Origin: Bacteroidota bacterium
Lineage (GTDB): Bacteria; Bacteroidota; Bacteroidia; AKYH767-A; OLB10
Assembly: GCA_016721435.1 (NCBI GenBank)
Contig: JADKIC010000001.1
Coordinates: 124,001 to 188,000 of the forward strand
Length of the DNA: 64,000 nucleotides
Direction: 5' to 3'
Within the stretch, counting starts at the first letter, position 1; each line of letters starts with the position of its first letter. The position numbers and the translations under genes are program-made. Under the pieces are notes generated by a model. That model was not told the origin of the DNA and searched no databases. It saw nothing but the letters and a program-made list of their open reading frames with translations. Positions 36,905 through 46,769 of the stretch are shown here, one piece after another.

Positions 36905-37480
36905 ATGAAAACCGGCCTGCAGGTCATCATTATAAGTTCGATGCTTTCACTGTTCTCTTGTGGAGAAGAAGTGACTACACCGAAGCCAAGAGGGTATTAC
37001 AGAATTGAATTACCGGAAAGGAAATATTCCATGTTTGATCCGGCCGGTTGCACTTATAAATTTGAAATCGCTGATTATATTATCCCTGTTCCCGATACCA
37101 ATCGTTTATCGGAATCCTGCTGGTGGTATCTGGTGATGCCAAAAATTAACGGTCAGATTTATCTTACTTATAAACCACTGCATGGTGACATTAACAAGTT
37201 TCTGGACGATACCCATACCCTTGTTTACAAACATACTTCCCGGGCCAGTTCTATAGATGAACAAGTGATTTCCTTTAGACCGGGCGTGAGCGGTGTCCTC
37301 TATACCCTGGGCGGACAGGCGGCTTCTTCTACACAGTTTTATGTCACCGATAGCGTTCATCATTTTCTGCGGGGTGCTGTTTATTTCAATGCGCCTCCCA
37401 ATGCCGATTCGCTTGCACCTGTTCAAAGTTATGTTAGAGAAGATATTCTCCATATGCTAAAAACGTTAGAGTGGAAGTAA
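36905..37480 (+). CDS. gldD: gliding motility lipoprotein GldD
   Basis: A lipoprotein required for gliding and T9SS function in Flavobacterium; its exact role is unknown. 191 residues with lipobox SLFSC (Cys 19), then PKPRGYYRIELPERKY (about 27-42), the typical GldD entry motif, FLDDTHTLVYKH (about 99-110) and a C-terminal YVREDILHMLKTL. The length is normal. It sits 126 bp after ssb with no gldE between. Confidence 0.93.
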   Translation: MKTGLQVIIISSMLSLFSCGEEVTTPKPRGYYRIELPERKYSMFDPAGCTYKFEIADYIIPVPDTNRLSESCWWYLVMPKINGQIYLTYKPLHGDINKFLDDTHTLVYKHTSRASSIDEQVISFRPGVSGVLYTLGGQAASSTQFYVTDSVHHFLRGAVYFNAPPNADSLAPVQSYVREDILHMLKTLEWK

Positions 37481-37793
37481 GGCAGGTTTAAAGTTCAATG
37501 TTCAAAGTTTAAGGTTTGTCCTTGCCTGAGTGTTGAAGATGTTGTTCAAAGTCTCCTTATCTGCGTAGAGTCTTTACTATACTACAGCCAATACCAGGTA
37601 ACGAAGTGTAGTGTCATTCTACGAGATTACCTTACTCATACCTGAGACCTCACCGCACTCCCGATGTACAATCTTCTTGAATTCTACCAATAGCGTCTAT
37701 GCGAAATGGCAGGTAGCCGGTAGCCCGAAGCCGGTAGTTTTTAGTTTAGTAAGAAATTGTTTTTAACAATTAAATTAGCAGGAGAAATTGAAA
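37481..37793. other. non-coding stretch between gldD and esterase gene (313 bp)
   Basis: No ORF with coding character on either strand. It contains short degenerate direct repeats: GTTCAA repeats near 37493-37510, and two copies of GCCGGTAG around 37714-37738. It looks like neutral intergenic DNA between converging genes; no clear terminator was seen. Confidence 0.5.
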
Positions 37794-38558
37794 TCATTTT
37801 AGAAAATGCAATACTTCTTCCAGCAATAATTGCGGTTGTTCCGCGTGCACCCAGTGGCCGGCATTCGGAATATTTACGAGTTCAGCATTTGGATACCATT
37901 GTAAAATTTCATTCATCCGGAAGGGATCAATATATCCCGATTTTTCTCCTTTAATAAATAAAACAGGAGTGGAGATCTGTTCACGCGGCCAGGTGGGTTC
38001 GCCTACTTCTTCAATCTGTTGATTGATGATGTTTAGGTTAAACCGCCAGGCAAAATGATCATCGCCCTTTCGGTATAGATTTTTGAGCAAAAATTGTTTA
38101 ATACCCGAATCATGAATAGCGTCATCAAGTACAGTTTCCGCCTCTTTTCGGGAGTGGATATGTAGGATGTCAACAGCAAGCAATGCGTCGAGTATTTCCC
38201 GGTGATGAATTGGATATTGCCAGGGTGCAATATCAACTACAATTGCTTTTTGTATCAATCCGGGATTTTCATTTAGCAGTTGCAGGCCTGCTTTCCCTCC
38301 CATACTATGTCCTAATATTACAGGGGAATGCAATTGATTCTCCTCAATGAGTCCGGCAATATCCTGCGCCATAAGGGGGTAGGAATGAAAATTGTCGTGA
38401 GGTGAATGCCCGTGGTTGCGCAAATCAGGTAAAAAAACTTTAAAGCCATTGTCAGCGAGGTTTCGCGCAAAACTCTGCCAGTTATCACTCATGCCAAAAA
38501 GGCCGTGTAAAATTAATATAGGTACACCTTCTCCAAGAATCCGGTAATGTAGTTTCAT
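37794..38558 (-). CDS. alpha/beta-hydrolase (YbfF-like esterase)
   Basis: A cytosolic serine hydrolase of 254 residues. The oxyanion-hole region is ILILHGLFGMSDNW (about 14-27), the nucleophile elbow GHSMGGKAG (about 93-101), and the catalytic histidine is in NAGHWVHAEQP (about 234-244). The pattern DLRNHGHSPH resembles YbfF-type acyl-esterases. The physiological substrate is unknown. Confidence 0.85.
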   Translation of the reverse strand: MKLHYRILGEGVPILILHGLFGMSDNWQSFARNLADNGFKVFLPDLRNHGHSPHDNFHSYPLMAQDIAGLIEENQLHSPVILGHSMGGKAGLQLLNENPGLIQKAIVVDIAPWQYPIHHREILDALLAVDILHIHSRKEAETVLDDAIHDSGIKQFLLKNLYRKGDDHFAWRFNLNIINQQIEEVGEPTWPREQISTPVLFIKGEKSGYIDPFRMNEILQWYPNAELVNIPNAGHWVHAEQPQLLLEEVLHFLK

Positions 38559-38586
38559 TTTTTTAAGAAGGGACTTCAGAATGATT

Positions 38587-38594
38587 TACTTTTG
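38587..38594 (+). promoter_or_regulatory. -7 box (TACTTTTG) of the GNAT gene
   Basis: A consensus box ending 5 nt before the ATG at 38600, implying a leaderless or near-leaderless mRNA. Confidence 0.5.
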
Positions 38595-38599
38595 CCCCC

Positions 38600-39070
38600 A
38601 TGAATATTGTTGTCCGCAAAGGTACAAAAGATGATATGCCTGCCGTGCATGCTTTGATCTGTGAATTAGCATTATTTGAAAAGGCTCCGCAAGAAGTGAC
38701 CAATACTATTGAAGATATGCTTGTTGATGGCTTTGGACCTCATCCCGTTTTCTTTTGTCTGGTTGCCGAAGAGAATGGCGTTGTCTATGGAACTGCTGTT
38801 TACCACCTGAAGTACAGTACCTGGAAAGGGAAGGGCGTTTACCTGGATGACATAGTGGTAACAGAAAAGATGCGTGGTAAAGGAATTGGTAAACTTCTTT
38901 TTGCTGAAGTGATCAGAGATGCAAAACGGTTGCAGGCGAAACAACTGCATTGGCAAGTGCTGGACTGGAACGAACCCGCTATCCGTTTCTATGAAAAGTA
39001 TAAAGCAAAATTTGATGCTGAATGGATTAATTGTAAACTTGATCAATCGCAAGTAGAAAATTGGCTGTAG
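38600..39070 (+). CDS. GNAT acetyltransferase, diamine/thialysine type
   Basis: A 156-residue GCN5-related N-acetyltransferase. The acetyl-CoA site is VVTEKMRGKGIGKLL (about 93-107), preceded by YLDDIVV and followed by WQVLDWNEPAIRFYEKYKA. The whole pattern, including GYG-like YGTAVYHLKYSTWKGKG, resembles the spermidine/spermine and thialysine acetyltransferase group. The substrate is inferred only from this similarity. Confidence 0.85.
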   Translation: MNIVVRKGTKDDMPAVHALICELALFEKAPQEVTNTIEDMLVDGFGPHPVFFCLVAEENGVVYGTAVYHLKYSTWKGKGVYLDDIVVTEKMRGKGIGKLLFAEVIRDAKRLQAKQLHWQVLDWNEPAIRFYEKYKAKFDAEWINCKLDQSQVENWL

Positions 39071-39154
39071 AATTACAGGACATATATAATTGAATGACCG
39101 GTTGAACGTTTTAAATTCTTGACCAAAAAATAATAACACGAATAAAATTATTCA

Positions 39155-40435
39155 ATGAAAATCTTCAAGTTTGGCGGTGCTTCGGTAAAGGATGTAGAAT
39201 CAGTTAAAAATGTTTCTGCAATTTTAAAGTTGTTTCCGGGTGAACCGCTTGTGGTAGTGGTTTCTGCCATGGCCAAGACAACAAATGCACTCGAGAAAGT
39301 CGTGAAAGCCTATTGTTCAGGGTCAGATGAATCGGCAGCTCTATTAAATGAAGTCAAAAGTTTTCATGCACAATTATTGGAGCAGTTGTTTCCGGATGCT
39401 AACGCTGAAGTATATACGAAAGTCAATAATTATTTCGTAGAAATTGAATGGGTTCTGGAAGAAGAGCCACGTGAATATGATTTTGTATATGATCAGATCG
39501 TTTCCTTTGGAGAATTGATTTCAACTACTATCATCAGCTATTTTCTCGATGGACTGGGAATTGCCAACAGGTGGGTCGATATCCGCGACTGTTTACTGAC
39601 GGATAATACGTACCGCGAAGGTAAAGTGAATTGGGAGGAGAGTGCAAAGCGGGTGAAAGCGATCATTCCTGATTTGATCAATGAAAGAAATCCAATCGTC
39701 ATTACGCAAGGTTTTATTGGTGCTACATCTGAAAATTATACCACTACGCTTGGTCGTGAAGGATCAGATTATACTGCAGCAATTTTAGCACATATACTTG
39801 AAGCGGAATCCGTGACGATTTGGAAGGATGTACCCGGTGTATTAAATGCGGATCCTAAATTTTTTAATGATGCGCAGAAACTGGAACAACTGAGCTATCA
39901 TGATGCTATTGAATTGGCGTATTATGGTGCTTCAGTGATTCATCCAAAAACAATAAAGCCGCTGGAGAACAAGAATATCCCTTTGTATGTAAAATCTTTT
40001 CTGCAGCCTCAGGCAAAAGGTACGGTTATCGGCAAGGACCTTCAAACCAAGCCGCAGGTGCCGTCTTTTATTTTTAAATCAGATCAGGTGCTTATTTCTA
40101 TAGCTGCCAAGGATTTTTCTTTTATCGCGGAAGAGAATTTAAGTTCTATTTTTTCCTGTTTCGCTGATTTGGGTGTAAAAATGAACCTCATGCAAAACTC
40201 TGCTATCTCTTTTTCTGTTTGTATAGATGATGATGCATTTAAAACCCCAAAGTTGATTGAGTTGTTGAAAAAGGATTATTGGGTCCGGTACAATGCAGGA
40301 CTCCAACTTTATACCATTCGCTATTATTATCCTTCTACCATTGAGACTTTGAGCCAGGGAAGAGATATATTACTCGAACAGAGAAGCAGAACCACTGCTC
40401 AAATTGTTATGAAAGAAGCGGAGAAGCCCGCATAA
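39155..40435 (+). CDS. aspartate kinase
   Basis: Phosphorylates aspartate, the first step toward lysine/DAP, threonine and methionine. A 426-residue monofunctional enzyme: the KFGGASV nucleotide motif (4-10), a catalytic domain with TTLGREGSDYTAA (about 208-220) and WKDVPGVLNADP (about 232-243), and a C-terminal regulatory region (about 310-420) with divergent ACT-like sequence (VLISIAAKDFSFI). The next enzyme, asd, is at 24872-25866, so the pathway genes are not clustered. Confidence 0.92.
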   Translation: MKIFKFGGASVKDVESVKNVSAILKLFPGEPLVVVVSAMAKTTNALEKVVKAYCSGSDESAALLNEVKSFHAQLLEQLFPDANAEVYTKVNNYFVEIEWVLEEEPREYDFVYDQIVSFGELISTTIISYFLDGLGIANRWVDIRDCLLTDNTYREGKVNWEESAKRVKAIIPDLINERNPIVITQGFIGATSENYTTTLGREGSDYTAAILAHILEAESVTIWKDVPGVLNADPKFFNDAQKLEQLSYHDAIELAYYGASVIHPKTIKPLENKNIPLYVKSFLQPQAKGTVIGKDLQTKPQVPSFIFKSDQVLISIAAKDFSFIAEENLSSIFSCFADLGVKMNLMQNSAISFSVCIDDDAFKTPKLIELLKKDYWVRYNAGLQLYTIRYYYPSTIETLSQGRDILLEQRSRTTAQIVMKEAEKPA

Positions 40436-40454
40436 AATCGCATAGAAAAACCGT

Positions 40455-41493
40455 ATGGAAACTGTCAATAAACTACGCTATCAATTAATTGTGTGGTTAC
40501 TCAGTGGCTGCTTTCTTGTCTTTGGAATGGTGGTTGTTGGGGGAATTACCCGTCTCACCGGATCAGGTTTGTCTATTACAGAATGGAAGGTCGTCACAGG
40601 TACTATTCCACCACTGAACGAGATGCAATGGAATGCCGAATTTGAAAAGTACAAGCAAATACCGCAGTATAAATCTGTCAATGCGCATTTCACCCTTTCA
40701 GATTTTAAATTTATTTATTTCTGGGAGTATATTCATCGCTTGTTCGGAAGAATGATCGGATTGGTTTTTATGATAGGTCTCCTTTATTTCTATGTCCGGA
40801 AAGCAATTCCTAAAGGTCTGATGCCGAAGTTGATTCTTATGTTCGTGCTGGGGGGTATACAAGGGTTTTTGGGATGGTATATGGTAGCGAGCGGATTGTC
40901 ACAAAACATCAGAGTAAGTCATATTCGACTGGCTATTCATCTGACCTTCGCTTTTATCACTTTTGGGTATATTTTTTGGGTGGCACTAACTCAATTATAT
41001 GACCGAAAGGTTTCTAACGCTGCTGAATTAACGTCATTCAGAAAACATGCATTCACTTTACTTTTATTGTTGACGCTTCAGGTGATCTATGGAGCTTTTG
41101 TGGCCGGTACGAAAGCTGGATGGACGTATAATACCTGGCCGAAAATGGGTGTAGAATGGGTGCCGGAATCGATAGGGTTTGCCTGGTCCAATGACGGAAT
41201 TTCAAGCCTCATTAATAATCTGGCGAGTATACAATTTATACACCGTGGACTCGCCTATATCCTTACCTTCTTCATTATTATCTTTTCCATAAAGCTATTC
41301 AAAACCAATTTGAATACCGGACAAAAAAATGCGGTGTGGTTTCTGTTGCTCGGTATTTTTTATGCAGGTGTTGTTAGGTATTATTACCTTGTTGTTACAA
41401 GTGCCTTTATGGTTAGGTGTTTTACATCAGGCGATAGCATTCTTCCTCTTTGCAGGAGTGATTTATCTGATGCATCGTTTGAAGTTCGAATAG
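40455..41493 (+). CDS. ctaA: haem A synthase, COX15/CtaA family (frameshifted)
   Basis: An inner-membrane enzyme that oxidises haem O to haem A for cytochrome oxidase. Eight transmembrane helices; family motifs include GGITRLTGSGLSI (about 28-40), EYIHRLFGR (about 97-105), RVSHIRLAIHL (about 153-163) and FIHRGLAYI (about 264-272). As read, the last part is out of frame to 41528. Removing one T from the T6 run at 41356-41361 gives LGIFMQVLLGIITLLLQVPL then VLHQAIAFF, with a stop at 41493 and the final haem-ligand histidine restored. Implies an aa3-type oxidase elsewhere in the genome. Confidence 0.92.
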
Positions 41494-41546
41494 ATGCGGA
41501 TGAGCCGGATTCTCGTACAATGTTTTAGGTAAAAATTCTCTCTAAA

Positions 41547-42080
41547 CTACCAACCTTTGCCCACCCGATAATTTAAAATATGTGCCAGGTGATGTTGACT
41601 ATGCCAGGCATACAATCCTAAAGCGTGTTCCAGGGAAGTTATTTTTTTGTTTTCCGGATGATAATATGTCCTCTTCCAGTCGGTAGAGTAAATATTTGAT
41701 AAAACTACAGTCCAGCGATGATGCAGGGCTTCAAGAATTCTCAGTGACATCTCTATCTGTCCATGCCGTGCTTCTATTTGTTCGGCCCACTTTTCCTCGA
41801 GATAAGGTTTTATAGTAGGGTTGTCTTCTGTTAAAGCCAATTTGAAACGGATGTAAGCATTCATATGACTATCGGCCATATGATGTACTACCTGACGGAT
41901 CGTCCAGCCTCCTTCCCGGTAAGGAGATTCTAACTGTTCGGAGGTTAGGCCATTCACCGATTCTCTCATTTTTAAAGGTAAAGATTCAATAATAGCAATC
42001 CATTTGCTGATGTCTTCCTCTGTGATTTGTTCAGGAGGATTGAATTTTCCTATAGGGTATCGTAAAGTTTCTGCTACCAT
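41547..42080 (-). CDS. DinB/YfiT-family metal-dependent transferase
   Basis: A four-helix-bundle protein of the DinB superfamily, closest to YfiT-type (putative bacillithiol transferase) members: LRYPIGKFNPPEQIT at the N-terminus, VVHHMADSHMN (metal-ligand His near 65) and WHSQHHLAHI (His pair near 158-166). The function in this lineage is not established; thiol transfer is the family hypothesis. The longest frame starts at 42098, but a TAATTTTG box ends 1 nt before it. The ATG at 42080 (MVAETLRYPIG) is therefore more likely. Confidence 0.85.
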   Translation of the reverse strand: MVAETLRYPIGKFNPPEQITEEDISKWIAIIESLPLKMRESVNGLTSEQLESPYREGGWTIRQVVHHMADSHMNAYIRFKLALTEDNPTIKPYLEEKWAEQIEARHGQIEMSLRILEALHHRWTVVLSNIYSTDWKRTYYHPENKKITSLEHALGLYAWHSQHHLAHILNYRVGKGW

Positions 42081-42099
42081 GATGATGAATTTTATCATG

Positions 42100-42107
42100 C
42101 AAAATTA
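42100..42107 (-). promoter_or_regulatory. -7 box (TAATTTTG) of the DinB/YfiT gene
   Basis: The plus strand reads CAAAATTA. It is too close (1 nt) to the ATG at 42098 and well placed for the ATG at 42080. Confidence 0.5.
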
Positions 42108-42283
42108 TTAAAGCTTTTTCATACATTATGTTGTGTCATTAATATGATATTAAAATAGAGGAACAATTTTCAATCCCGAAAACAGGTGTTTCAGGCTGCT
42201 GGTTTTAGTTGTGAATGGAACATACAATGTCTTTAAGGTGTAAAATTGATGTGACTTCCTTAATGAAACAAACGTTAAAACCC

Positions 42284-42291
42284 TAAATTTG
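42284..42291 (+). promoter_or_regulatory. -7 box (TAAATTTG) of the DUF3267 gene
   Basis: A consensus box ending 4 nt before the ATG at 42296. This supports 42296 as the original start even though the frame is broken. Confidence 0.45.
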
Positions 42292-42295
42292 GGCG

Positions 42296-42909
42296 ATGAC
42301 AAAACCCTTACTCCCGATAATCTGGAGCAAAATGGATATGTTTTACATGTTCATCTTGCTCATCTGGACTTGGTGACATTTATCAAACAGTATTTCTTTA
42401 TGAAAAATCCGGTCACCATTTTTTATTGATTGTTCAATCTTATGCTGGTGTCGGGAGGTGTTTATTTTCTTTTTCAAACGGACTCGGTTGGTGATAGTAT
42501 ACTGAAACTATTCCTTGGTTTTTTCGTTTTTTTTCTGATAGTCCCTATTCATGAGCTGATTCATGGCATTGGCTATAAACTGGCAGGTGCAGAAAAAGTA
42601 TCTTACAAAGCCATCTGGAAGCAAATGATCTTTTATGCAATGGCAGATCGTTTTGTGGCCCGTAAAAAGCAATTTGTTTTACTGGCTATAGCCCCTTTTG
42701 TACTGATTAATACTCTATTCATCACCTTATTTTTATATCTGCCGGAACCCGTTTCCTGGGTAAGTTATGGAGCCCTTCTGATGCACACGGCAGGTTGTTC
42801 CGGGGATTTTGCGCTCATGAGTTATTTTTATAACTATTGGGAAAAGAATCCGGTAACTTATGACGATGTGGTCGGTCAGATGTCGTATTTTTTTCTGAAG
42901 AAGGACTGA
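42296..42909 (+). pseudogene. DUF3267 putative membrane zincin, disrupted
   Basis: A small membrane metalloprotease-like protein of about 204 residues when reconstructed. The intact part (42430-42909) has four hydrophobic segments, the zinc motif HELIHG (HExxH type) and a later MHTAGCSGD. Upstream, the reading LTPDNLEQNGYVLHV then LVTFIKQYFFMKNPVTIFY continues in the same frame but is interrupted by TGA at 42427-42429, where Trp would fit (FYWLFNLML). A second lesion is near the start: one A missing from the A4 run at 42301-42304 separates ATG 42296 from this frame. The first may be a true nonsense mutation; the second is like the other indels here. Confidence 0.7.
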
Positions 42910-42963
42910 AGAAGAGTCAATTAAGACAATATTTAAGTCATTTATTCTTTATGTTTGATTAAC

Positions 42964-42971
42964 TATCTTTG
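42964..42971 (+). promoter_or_regulatory. -7 box (TATCTTTG) of dsbD
   Basis: A consensus TAnnTTTG box 27 nt before the ATG at 42999; no TTTG at the expected upstream spacing. Confidence 0.45.
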
Positions 42972-42998
42972 AAACCTATTCAAATTACTGCGTAGTTT

Positions 42999-45076
42999 AT
43001 GCGAAAACTAAGAATATTCCTCTCCCTGCTGCTGGTTTTTTCATTTGGCAGTCTGTTTAGTCAGATTCAGCGCCCGGTAAAATGGGCATATAGTATTGAG
43101 CAAAAAGGTAGTACCGCAACGCTGGTTTTAAAGGCTAAAATTGACAAGGGCTGGCATTTGTACGCTCAGGATATACCGGCCGGTGGTCCTATACCTACAA
43201 CGTTTAAATTTACTCCCGACAAGAATTATTCACTCGATGGTAAAACAACAGAGCCTTTTGCTGAAGAAGTGTATGACGTCAATTTTGATATGAAAGTGAA
43301 GTACTATGGCGAAGAAGCCATTTTTCGTCAGAAGATAAAATTGAATTCTAAAGCATCCTTCGATGTAAAAGGTTCGCTCGAATTCATGGTCTGCAATGAT
43401 CAGATGTGCTTGCCACCCGAAGAAATTGAGTTTAGTATTCCTGTGAAGGGGGAGGCGAAGACCGCAGAAACAACCGGTGAAACACCAAAGCCATCTGCAA
43501 AGGATTCATCCCTGGTTACCGACACTGCATCAACTTTACCGGTCACCGCAGATTCTACGCTTCAGAACAATGTAGGAACCCCTCCATCTACACCCGGTAA
43601 AATCAATGAGCCGAGCGCAGATGTGGCCGTACTTGAACCCGGTTGCGGTGATGGAACAAAGGAAGAAGCCGCTGACAAATCCTTTTGGCGGATTTTCATC
43701 GCTGGAATGATCGGTGGTTTGCTGTCGTTGCTCACTCCCTGCGTTTTCCCATGATTCCATTAACCGTAAGTTTTTTACAAAACGAAGTCCAACGAAAAGT
43801 AAAGGTGTTGTCAACGCTATAATTTATGCAGTATCCATTATTTTGATTTATGTGTTGCTGGGATTCCTTGTAACTGTGACGCTGGGCTCCGATGCGCTCA
43901 ATGCTATGGCGAGTAATGTGGTGTTTAATATGTTGTTCTTTGTGATCTTCTTTATCTTTGCCTTGTCCTTTTTTGGAGCATTTGAAATTACACTTCCCAG
44001 TTCCTGGGTGAATAAAGCGGACCAGGCTTCAGATAAAGGTGGGTTGATTGGAATTTTCTTTATGGCATTTACGTTAAGCCTGGTTTCATTTTCCTGTACC
44101 GGTCCCATTATCGGAACGTTGTTGGTAGAGGCAGCACGAGGATCATCGTATCTGGGTCCTATTATGGGGATGACCGGATTTGCGCTAGCCCTTGCTTTAC
44201 CTTTTGGATTGTTCGCTGCATTTCCGGGATGGTTGAATTCATTACCAAAGTCCGGAGGATGGCTGAATTCCGTGAAAGTGGTGCTGGGATTTTTAGAGTT
44301 GGCACTTGCCTTGAAATTTCTCTCCAATGTCGACCTTGCTTATCACTGGGGATTGTTGAAGAGAGAAGTGTTCATCGCGATCTGGATTGCCATTTTTGGT
44401 CTGATGAGTTTATATCTTATGGGAAAAATAAAATTTTCACATGACAGTGATATGCCTTATCTCGGCACCGGTCGTCTGATTTTTGCAATACTTACCTTGA
44501 CATTTACCATTTATCTGATCCCGGGTTTATGGGGTGCACCTTTGCGTATTATTAGTGGCTTCCCTCCACCGGAGTTTTATAAAGAATGGATTGCTCATTC
44601 GGATGGATCAGGTAGTCATGCAGGAAGTTGTCCGCATAACCTGAATTGTTATCATGACTATGAATCGGGAATGGCCTACGCTAAACAGACAGGAAAACCG
44701 GTTATGATTGATTTCACCGGATGGAGTTGTGTGAATTGCCGGAAGATGGAAGATAATGTCTGGTCACAGCCGCAGATTCTAAAAAATTCTTTCGGATGAT
44801 TATGTGCTCATCTCACTTTATGTGGATGATAAAACGCCGCTCCCGGAAAATGAGCAGTATACCAGCGAATTCAGCGGAAAGAAAATTAAATCCACCGGTA
44901 ACAAATGGAGTGATCTTCAAAGCCGGATTTATCAAACCAATTCCCAGCCCTATTATGTTTTGCTCGATCATCAGGGTAAACTACTCGCTTTGCCAAAGGG
45001 ATATACACCCGATGCCGATCAATATAAAAAATTTCTTGAAGAAGGTGTTTGCCGTTTTAAGAACAGAGTGAATTAG
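42999..45076 (+). CDS. dsbD: thiol:disulfide interchange protein DsbD (three frameshifts)
   Basis: Carries reducing power across the inner membrane to periplasmic thiol proteins, e.g. for cytochrome c maturation. About 690 residues when joined: a signal peptide and N-terminal DsbD-alpha-like domain (about 20-155), a P/T/S-rich linker, an eight-helix core (LLSLLTPCVFPMIPLTV, then FSCTGPIIGTLL with the paired cysteines) and a C-terminal thioredoxin-like domain (DFTGWSCVNCRKME). Frames break at 43748-43750 (one C missing), 43771-43776 (one T missing) and 44781-44786 (one extra A; repair gives QILKILSDDYVLISLYVDD). All three are homopolymers, so assembly error is likely. It converges with the nos cluster, whose copper sites may need thiol chemistry. 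Confidence 0.9.
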
Positions 45077-45107
45077 TTTTTTTTAATTTTCCACTTACCA
45101 TAATTTT

Positions 45108-46022
45108 TTAGAGATCTCTTCTCTTAAATTTACCAGCTGCAATTGTGAGTGGCAGAATTATCCAAAGCATCATGACAAATGTAGCTGCAAAGACTCCCTG
45201 ACTTTTCCCAAGGATTTCCTGCATCATTGCTCCGGTATATCCCATCAATGCAGAGATGTCCAGTTGCATGAGTACAACAACTCTGGCCAGATCGATCGGA
45301 TTTAAAGCCACCATAACTAAAGTCACCGTTTCCATCGGGTAATCCATAAAAGCAAACATGATCATTAACAGGAATGCATCGTATAGAATGGTAAAGTAAA
45401 ACCATAGTAAAATGGAAAGACCGATACCGCGTGCTTTATCACGGGTTAACAGCGCAGACAAAAGTGCGAGTGAAACAAAGGCCATGGTTAAACCGCATGC
45501 CGCCAGTAATAAAATGAGGCTTTCGTAAGTGGGTGCGAAAATTAACAGAGGAATACCTAATCCGGTTAGGAGCGATAATAGCAACGAAATCGTCAAACCT
45601 GCATATTGACTGTAGAGAATAGTCTTTCGCTGTATTGGTTGTGAAGAAAGCAATTCAATAAACTCATAGGAATTGTAAAAGTAGATGGTAGCGAAGATAA
45701 TACTTAACAAGGGCGTTACCAGTAAGATAACATTCAGCAAACTGGCTATTCCCTTGGTCGGATCTCCGCTGATGGAAAAGAGACCGGTAGAAATGACAAA
45801 GAGAAACAGTGCATAAAAAATGACCATTCTGTTTTTTAATATATCCAGCAGGACATATTTAAGCAATCTCAGCATCAGGTATTTTTTACCTGCTTTCGTT
45901 TCTTTTGCTGACATTCGTGTTGAAGTGGTTTTACGTAAAGTTATGTTCTCCTCATCTCCTTGAAGAGAAAGAGCAGGAAATGATTCTATGCGATGTGGAC
46001 TATTAGTATTGGGTGTAAACAT
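45108..46022 (-). CDS. nosY: NosY-like ABC transporter permease
   Basis: The membrane component of the NosFY transporter needed to assemble the CuZ copper-sulfur centre of N2O reductase. Six hydrophobic segments occur between about residue 65 and 300 (e.g. MVIFYALFLFVISTGLFSI, SLLNVILLVTPLLSIIFATI in part, IGLSILLWFYFTILYDAFLL in part). NosY usually begins near MLRLLKYVLLDI, here residue 50. The 49 preceding residues are polar and unlike the family, so the true start may be 45875 or the MSAK near residue 37. It is the last gene of the nos cluster, 9 bp after nosF. Confidence 0.85.
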   Translation of the reverse strand: MFTPNTNSPHRIESFPALSLQGDEENITLRKTTSTRMSAKETKAGKKYLMLRLLKYVLLDILKNRMVIFYALFLFVISTGLFSISGDPTKGIASLLNVILLVTPLLSIIFATIYFYNSYEFIELLSSQPIQRKTILYSQYAGLTISLLLSLLTGLGIPLLIFAPTYESLILLLAACGLTMAFVSLALLSALLTRDKARGIGLSILLWFYFTILYDAFLLMIMFAFMDYPMETVTLVMVALNPIDLARVVVLMQLDISALMGYTGAMMQEILGKSQGVFAATFVMMLWIILPLTIAAGKFKRRDL

Positions 46023-46031
46023 AAAAATAAT

Positions 46032-46769
46032 TTATAGGATATTGTCTATCGGAGTGATCAGATTTTGCTCCTGCATAATTCTTGCAATGGCCTTTGAAAG
46101 ATTTCCGGAACCGGTTTCTTTTTTTATGTCTTCTACTTGTTTGAAGAAGATTAAGCGCCCTTCGTTTATGAAAGCTACTTCATTTGATAAATCCTCAAGG
46201 TCGCTTAGGATGTGAGAGGTGATCAGGATGAGTTTGCCTTTTCGCTGTTCTGCTTTCACTTTTTCCTTTAATATCTCTGCAGAAACCGGATCAAGACCTG
46301 CTGTAGGTTCATCCAGTATCAATATTTCAGGATCGAACATAAATGCAAGACAGGCACTTACTTTCTGGCGTGTTCCACCGCTCAGTGTTCGCATGGTTTT
46401 ATTGCCGAAAGATTTAACATGAAATGATTCCAGTAACTCTTCATCCAATACATCATAAGTTCCTTTTCGAATCTCCTTTATCATTTCTAGCAATTGCATT
46501 ACCGTAATATTATCGGGATACCGACCTATCTGGGGCATATAGCCGATTCTGCTTCGGTATTGCCATTCTCCTTTTACATCATCACCATCAATTTTGATAA
46601 TGCCGGAATCAGGAATGGCGAGACCCAGCAGGCATTTAATCAAAGTTGTTTTCCCCGAACCATTGGGGCCAATCAATGCTACTGACTGGCCCCTGAATAG
46701 TTCAAGAGTTAACTGGTCAAGGACTTTTACCTTAACAAATGCCTTACTGATATTTTCAATGGTAATCAC
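46032..46769 (-). CDS. nosF: NosF-like ABC transporter ATP-binding protein
   Basis: The ATPase of the NosFY transporter, thought to deliver a sulfur species to NosD for CuZ assembly. 245 residues with Walker A GPNGSGKTT (about 34-42), signature LSGGTRQK (about 129-136), Walker B LILDEPTAG (about 149-157) and H-loop ITSH (about 183). The GTG start at 46769 overlaps the fasciclin gene's TAG, indicating a tight operon. Confidence 0.9.
   Translation of the reverse strand: MITIENISKAFVKVKVLDQLTLELFRGQSVALIGPNGSGKTTLIKCLLGLAIPDSGIIKIDGDDVKGEWQYRSRIGYMPQIGRYPDNITVMQLLEMIKEIRKGTYDVLDEELLESFHVKSFGNKTMRTLSGGTRQKVSACLAFMFDPEILILDEPTAGLDPVSAEILKEKVKAEQRKGKLILITSHILSDLEDLSNEVAFINEGRLIFFKQVEDIKKETGSGNLSKAIARIMQEQNLITPIDNIL

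Noticed and set aside
42427..42429. TGA read as tryptophan or selenocysteine
   Set aside because: TGA serves as a normal stop for several intact genes in the window (e.g. scpB, the TonB receptor end), and there is no sign of a recoding element.
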